A stretch of 48,649 bases of DNA, from the NCBI RefSeq assembly GCF_045635475.1, contig NZ_JBJGXI010000041.1, positions 1 through 48,649 on the forward strand, read 5' to 3'. Source of the DNA: JBJGXI01 sp045635475 (GTDB lineage: Bacteria; Bacillota; Bacilli; Bacillales; Amphibacillaceae). How positions within the stretch are numbered: position 1 is the stretch's first letter; every line of letters begins with the position of its first letter. This document shows, in pieces, positions 44,543 through 48,649 of this stretch. Made by a program: the position numbers and the translations under genes. The notes under the pieces were generated by a model that was not told the origin of the DNA, did no database searches, and saw only the letters and a list, made by a program, of their open reading frames with translations.

Positions 44543-45940
44543 ATGGAAAAATTTATTACAGATGATTTTCTCTTGTATAATGATGTTGCAAAGCATTTAT
44601 ATCATCACGTTGCAAAAAATCTACCAATCATAGACTATCATAATCACCTGAATCAAAAAGAGATACTAGAAAACAAAAATTATACTAATATCGCAGAAAT
44701 TTGGCTTGCAGGAGACCATTACAAATGGAGAGCGATGAGGGCCAATGGGATTAGTGAGGATTATATCACTGGAGACAAGAGTGATTATGAGAAATTTCTA
44801 GCTTGGGCGAAAACCGTTCCCAATACATTCGGAAACCCGCTATATCACTGGACACACTTGGAGCTTCAGAGATACTTCGGAATTGATGAGCTTTTGAACG
44901 AGGAGACGGCACCTGCCATATGGGAAGAAGCCAATCGTAAGCTCGCAACGCCTGACTTATCGGTGCGTTCCATTCTTAAAAAAGATAATGTGGTGTTTGT
45001 TGGAACAACTGACGATCCGACTGACACTTTAGAATATCATGCTGCGTTGGCGAAAGCGGATTTCGGAAGCAAGGTATCTCCTTCTTTCCGGCCGGATAAA
45101 GGATTAAATATTGATGCAACTGATTTTCTAGCATGGATAGCAAAGCTAGAACAAGCAGAAGACAGTACGATTACGAATTACCAAGCTTTATTGGATGCAC
45201 TAACGAAGCGGATAGACGTGTTCGATGAATTAGGTTGCCGCAGTTCTGATCATGGAATTAATGTTATGTACTTTGAAGAGGCAACGAAGGAAGAAGTCAC
45301 AACTATTTTCGAAAAACGACTAAAGGGTGAACCATTATCTGAGAAAGAGGTAAACCAGTATCGTACGTATACGTTAGTATTTTTAGGAAAGCTATATGCA
45401 GCAAAGGGCTGGGTTATGCAATTACACATTAACCCACTTCGCAATAACAATACGCGTATGTTCCGTCAAATTGGCCCGGACAGCGGGTTTGACTCTATTG
45501 GTGATCGTCTGCTAGCAGAACCGCTAGCTAAATTTTTGGATGCGTTAGAGATGAATGGAAATTTACCTAAAACCGTCCTTTATTCACTAAACTCCAGAGA
45601 TAATAACGTGTTAGCTGCAATGGCAGGAAACTACCAAAATCATGAAATTCCTGGAAAAGTCCAATTTGGTACAGCCTGGTGGTACAACGACCATATTGAC
45701 GGCATGGAAGACCAAATGAAAACATTAGCCAGTACAGGTCTGATTAGTAACTTCATCGGCATGTTAACAGACTCCAGAAGTTTTCTATCATTCTCACGAC
45801 ATGAGTACTTCCGCAGAATTCTGTGTAACCTATTAGGAACATGGGTAGAACAAGGAAAAGTACCAAAAGATATGAACCTGCTAGAAACGTATGTGAAAAA
45901 TATTTGTTATTATAATGCAGAACGCTATTTTGATATTTGA
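44543..45940 (+). CDS. uxaC: Uronate isomerase (glucuronate/galacturonate)
   Basis: 465 residues, normal length for UxaC. It shows the family opening FITDDFLLYNDVAKHLYHH, the metal-binding IIDYHNHLNQKEI, RAMRANGISEDYITG, MQLHINPLRNNNTRMF and GTAWWYNDHIDGM. It converts D-glucuronate to D-fructuronate and D-galacturonate to D-tagaturonate in the cytoplasm, the first step of hexuronate breakdown. The remaining genes of that pathway (uxuA, uxuB, uxaA, uxaB, kdgK, kdgA) are not in the window; the gene is alone between decayed sequences and an IS element. The start is ATG after AGGGGAG. A GGGACGG hairpin follows the stop. Confidence 0.97.
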   Translation: MEKFITDDFLLYNDVAKHLYHHVAKNLPIIDYHNHLNQKEILENKNYTNIAEIWLAGDHYKWRAMRANGISEDYITGDKSDYEKFLAWAKTVPNTFGNPLYHWTHLELQRYFGIDELLNEETAPAIWEEANRKLATPDLSVRSILKKDNVVFVGTTDDPTDTLEYHAALAKADFGSKVSPSFRPDKGLNIDATDFLAWIAKLEQAEDSTITNYQALLDALTKRIDVFDELGCRSSDHGINVMYFEEATKEEVTTIFEKRLKGEPLSEKEVNQYRTYTLVFLGKLYAAKGWVMQLHINPLRNNNTRMFRQIGPDSGFDSIGDRLLAEPLAKFLDALEMNGNLPKTVLYSLNSRDNNVLAAMAGNYQNHEIPGKVQFGTAWWYNDHIDGMEDQMKTLASTGLISNFIGMLTDSRSFLSFSRHEYFRRILCNLLGTWVEQGKVPKDMNLLETYVKNICYYNAERYFDI

Positions 45941-45947
45941 GACAGTA

Positions 45948-45966
45948 GGGACGGTTCTTCCGTCCC
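45948..45966 (+). terminator. GGGACGG mini-palindrome, copy 4, terminator-like
   Basis: GGGACGG (45948-45954), loop TTCTT, CCGTCCC (45960-45966): a perfect 7-bp stem 7 bases after the uxaC stop. It has the same core as the copies at 4376, 4818 and 5963. Confidence 0.6.
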
Positions 45967-46183
45967 AATTTATTTGCAATAGCAATCTATTGTTCTTGTA
46001 TATTCCTTATTAATAGCATAATAGACTAAGCTCATATAAATGGAGACCCCAATTAACTCAAAAACATCCTAGACCAGCGATACGCCAATCTAGGATAAAC
46101 ATGATCTGTAATACCTTAAGCGCCAAAGATTTGGCCCTCCACTCGGAAACTTATCTTCATAGCCCCTTGACGTATGGGATAGG

Positions 46184-46194
46184 CGAGCCGTCCT
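46184..46194. repeat. Target-site duplication, left copy
   Basis: CGAGCCGTCCT, identical to 47774-47784, flanks the insertion element directly. Confidence 0.88.
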
Positions 46195-47773
46195 CATAGC
46201 CGTCAAGCTAAGAAACAGAACACTCTAATACAAACGCGTTAGCTCTTTCTAAATCTTTATATTGAAAAAATTTCCAATAAGTGGTTAGTCCTCGGACAAG
46301 GTGTCAAGAGAAGCTTTTAAAAAACCTATCACCCAGAGAACGTTTCTTCATAGGAGAGGTTAAGAATGTCAAAAGGACTAATATGTTTGCTTCTATGTTC
46401 TTTCTTTCCGTGTCGACAGACGTTTTCATAGACGGTTTTGATTACTTCAATTATCGATGTAATCCCCTTTGAAATGGCGCGCGCCATGAATGGTAGTGAT
46501 TGTTTCGCCTGTTGTATTCCTTTATATTCACTACCCTCTATGGCGTGTTTTTGATAGAGGAGATAACGACATTGAAAAGCCATCATAGAAGATAAAAGAA
46601 TACGGATTAAAGTCCCATACAGATGACATTCAAAACGTTCCTGTTTCATCGTTCGAACGTGATCAATTTCAAATAATGATTTCCATGTTTTAAACAGAAT
46701 TTCCACTTGCCAGCGTAACGAATATAATGGGTAAAGCTCTTGCGGTTCTAAGTATTCTTGTGTTACATTGGTGACAAGAATTTGGATAGCATTTCTTTGT
46801 GAAGCAGATTGGGTTGGTTTCCCTTTCTGCTTCTTTTTTTGTAGAAATGCATCTCGACGTTTACATTGTTCCTCGGTTAGTTTTTGAACCACAACTCTGG
46901 TATCTAAGCTGGTTCGTGGGTAATCACTACACGAATAAATCCATAATCAACAGTCTCACCAGGGGATATATTTTCCGCGTCTTGCATCGGATCAACTGGC
47001 AGCCATCCGCGGTGTGTATCCCATAACCATAGTTTTGTATTCGTTGGTATCCGACTAATATAAGACGCTCCTTGCTTATCAATTTTCTTTAGATTCTCCG
47101 CTGAATAGTAACCAAGATCTCTTAAACATAGATCTTCTGGTCGGAGAGATGGTTCTACATCAAGCGCGGCTTTTCGATCACTAGCCTTTCCGTGATGCAC
47201 AGAAGTATGAAGAAATCGGCCTTGATACCATTCATATTCAAGCTGCACCTTCACACCAGAGCCATTAGTACCAAGATAATTTGTAAGGTGATCCGGTAAT
47301 TGAAAAGACGTGGCATCCATAATCCTTATCCGTGAGAACATGCGATTCTCATCAATAGGAGCAACAAACCAGTCTTGTTTAGATAATAATTGAAAGAAAA
47401 TCTCTTTCAGAAACGCTGTCGCATTATCATTAAAACGACTATCTAGTGCCTGCTTGGAAAGAGATGTTTTCGATTGAAGAGAAAGTGTGCCACAAAGCTC
47501 ATGTAAACTTTCATCACTTACGGAATCAGCTGAAAGAGAGCAAAGCACGAGAAAATCTTCAGGCTTTAGCTTGCCTTTTCGTTGAACAAACTTAGTATCT
47601 CTAGCAAATTGACGCAACGCTGATTTAGAGATTGTAGAATAAATAGCTTCTGCAAACGGACGAATGTCTTTACGTGAAATCATGAAAAATCATCCTTTCT
47701 TGGTGAATTTATCAAGGAAGGATAGCAAAAGATTCCACTATTTTAAAGTGTTGTGCTTAGCTTGACGGCTATG
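46195..47773 (-). mobile_element. IS231-like (IS4 family) insertion sequence, complete ends
   Basis: 1579 bp bounded by perfect 18-bp inverted repeats CATAGCCGTCAAGCTAAG (46195-46212 and, inverted, 47756-47773) and flanked by an 11-bp direct duplication of the target. IS231-group elements of the IS4 family typically make 10-12 bp duplications, and the enclosed transposase carries the IS4 YREK motif. The intact duplication indicates a simple insertion with no later rearrangement. The transposase reading frame is interrupted. Confidence 0.92.
46329..47683 (-). pseudogene. IS4-family transposase, broken by a single frameshift
   Basis: The N-terminal part (47683-46904, 259 residues) contains RIMDATSFQLPDHL with the first catalytic Asp and LCLRDLGYY with the second. 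The C-terminal part (46892-46329) contains YSLRWQVEILFKTWK, which fits the IS4 signature Y-2-R-3-E-6-K exactly. The frames join near 46907, where EPA is followed by a stop; one missing base (or a -1 shift) would restore EPA-LDTRVVV. No slippery heptamer is visible, so mutation is more likely than programmed shifting. The start is ATG after AAAGGATG. The full product would be about 450 residues. Confidence 0.88.
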
Positions 47774-48319
47774 CGAGCCGTCCTTGTGTTCCTGTAACGA
47801 ACTGTTTTGTCTTCTACTCTTCGTTTTAGATAAAGAATATACGGCACATAGTAAAGCAATTACGGTAACGATACTCCCAACCCATGGCATTTGCGCCACG
47901 GTGCCGGTTTGTTCCAAAGCGATTCCGCCCATCGCAGAACCTACGGCAATCCCAACTTGCAGTGCTGAATTGTTAAAGCTCTGCTGGATATCCGAGGTGG
48001 CTGGTGCGGCTTGAATCAAAAAGCTTTGCTGCGGTGGAGCTAATGCCCAACTTAGCGCAGCCCAGATGATCATCACTGGGATAAACAGCACAAGCGAAAA
48101 TGTAGTGAACGGCAAGATTCCGAGCACAACTACAAAGGCGATGATCACCATCAAAATGCTCTTCTTCGTACCAATCCAATCGGAAAGTGTACCACCTAAA
48201 GCCCCGCCGCCAACTGCTGCAATTCCGAAAATGAAGTAGCACACGCTAACGATATCGATTGTGCTAAAGACGTGGAATCGTAAAATTTTACTAGCCCGCA
48301 TTTTCCGGTTTGGATTCAA
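47738..48319 (-). pseudogene. C-terminal half of an MFS transporter, truncated and hit by an IS
   Basis: 193 codons covering roughly transmembrane helices 7-12 of a major facilitator protein: YFIFGIAAVGGGALGGTLSD with the following WIGTKK loop, then PPQQSFLIQAAPATSDIQQS and SALQVGIAVGSAMGGIAL, as in AraJ/YdhP-type drug or sugar exporters. The N-terminal ~200 residues are missing upstream of 48319. The IS at 46195-47773 sits in the last codons: host sequence ends QEHKDGS, and the final 11 codons of the frame come from IS DNA. Without the IS the frame would run into PIPYVKGL and stop at 46161-46163. The fragment is not expected to work. Confidence 0.85.
47774..47784. repeat. Target-site duplication, right copy
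   Basis: CGAGCCGTCCT, identical to the left copy at 46184-46194; it is part of the MFS gene codons for KDGS. Confidence 0.88.
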
Positions 48320-48649
48320 CCTTCTCGGAAGGAAAGCACAAAAAAATTCTGATTACAAACAACGAATAATTGCCGATTCATTTTCTGTAATCAGGATCTT
48401 AAGGTTTCTAGTAGAGACCCTCAAGCCATATTCTTAAGGTTACACAGTTTAATATTTAATTTGTGGACACTTTAGAGATTGTACAATAGTTTCTTTTGGT
48501 TTTCAAAAAGGAAATTTGTATAGTGTAGATATGTGCCACACCTCCAAGATGAATTGCTCTAGCTTTGTTGGCTTTTACCTCCTTATATGTTTATTTGGAA
48601 AGGAGTTCAGGGGTTGATATAGCTGAAATTTCATGTTGTATATTTTTTT
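48320..48649. other. Gene-free stretch at the right edge
   Basis: No coding sequence recognised. CTGATTACA (48349-48357) and TGTAATCAG (48386-48394) form a 9-bp perfect inverted repeat with a 28-base spacer, close to the point where the MFS gene loses its N-terminal half. The rest is A+T-rich without visible motifs. Confidence 0.4.

Noticed and set aside
46890..46910. Programmed frameshift in the transposase
   Set aside because: No slippery heptamer or downstream stem is visible at the join, so a one-base loss is the simpler explanation.
1..48649. CRISPR arrays, tRNA, rRNA and prophage genes
   Set aside because: No regularly spaced direct repeats, no cloverleaf-like tRNA sequence, no ribosomal RNA segments and no phage structural genes were seen.

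Overview
The window looks like part of the chromosome of a low-GC, probably halotolerant Bacillaceae species (Oceanobacillus, Virgibacillus or Gracilibacillus type). The reasons are the A+T-rich sequence, strong AGGAGG-type ribosome sites, frequent TTG/GTG starts, YesM/YesN two-component genes, CUT1 sugar ABC transporters without their own ATPase, a CcpA-type cre site, and dispersed non-coding repeats of a kind common in Bacillaceae. It is almost entirely a carbohydrate-scavenging region. I see no tRNA, rRNA, CRISPR or prophage.

Layout. (1) 1-5950: the end of an M20 peptidase, a ceramidase-like protein, an orphan sugar-binding lipoprotein and a medium-chain dehydrogenase. (2) 6106-13235: a YesN/YesM two-component system followed by a CUT1 transporter (binding protein and two permeases). 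(3) 13583-19384: a run of small-molecule enzymes (AAC(3)-like acetyltransferase, amidohydrolase, methyltransferase-like protein, two Gfo/Idh/MocA oxidoreductases, an enolase-superfamily enzyme), probably for an unusual sugar, sugar acid or cyclitol. (4) 19831-30214, minus strand: an operon of binding protein, two permeases, GH3 beta-glucosidase, a GH94-type phosphorylase resembling 1,2-beta-oligoglucan phosphorylase, and a sulfatase. It is fired from a consensus sigma-A promoter that carries a cre site and a LacI-type operator. (5) 30607-36132, plus strand: the divergent LacI regulator, then a GH172/DUF2961 protein, a second sulfatase and an L-fucose (D-arabinose) isomerase, ending at a strong terminator. 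(6) 36992-37492: a universal stress protein. (7) 38129-43398: an AraC regulator, two Gfo/Idh/MocA oxidoreductases, a xylose-isomerase-like TIM-barrel enzyme and a third Gfo/Idh/MocA protein. This gene set fits non-hydrolytic (3-keto) glycoside breakdown. (8) 43399-45940: gene remnants, a 115-bp palindromic element and uronate isomerase uxaC. (9) 45941-48649: an IS231-like insertion sequence with exact 18-bp ends and an 11-bp target duplication, inserted in the 3' end of an already truncated MFS transporter gene.

Working together (inference): oligosaccharides enter through two CUT1 systems probably energised by an ATPase encoded elsewhere. They are desulfated in the cytoplasm by two sulfatases that lack signal peptides, and are then split by phosphorolysis (GH94), hydrolysis (GH3, GH172) or oxidation-elimination (Gfo/Idh plus TIM-barrel enzymes). 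The isomerases FucI and UxaC feed the products onward. Kinases and aldolases for these products are not in the window. The most interesting points are the complete beta-1,2-glucan-type operon with an extra sulfatase and a readable promoter, the GH172-sulfatase-FucI cassette, the putative keto-glycoside pathway, and several families of structured repeats.
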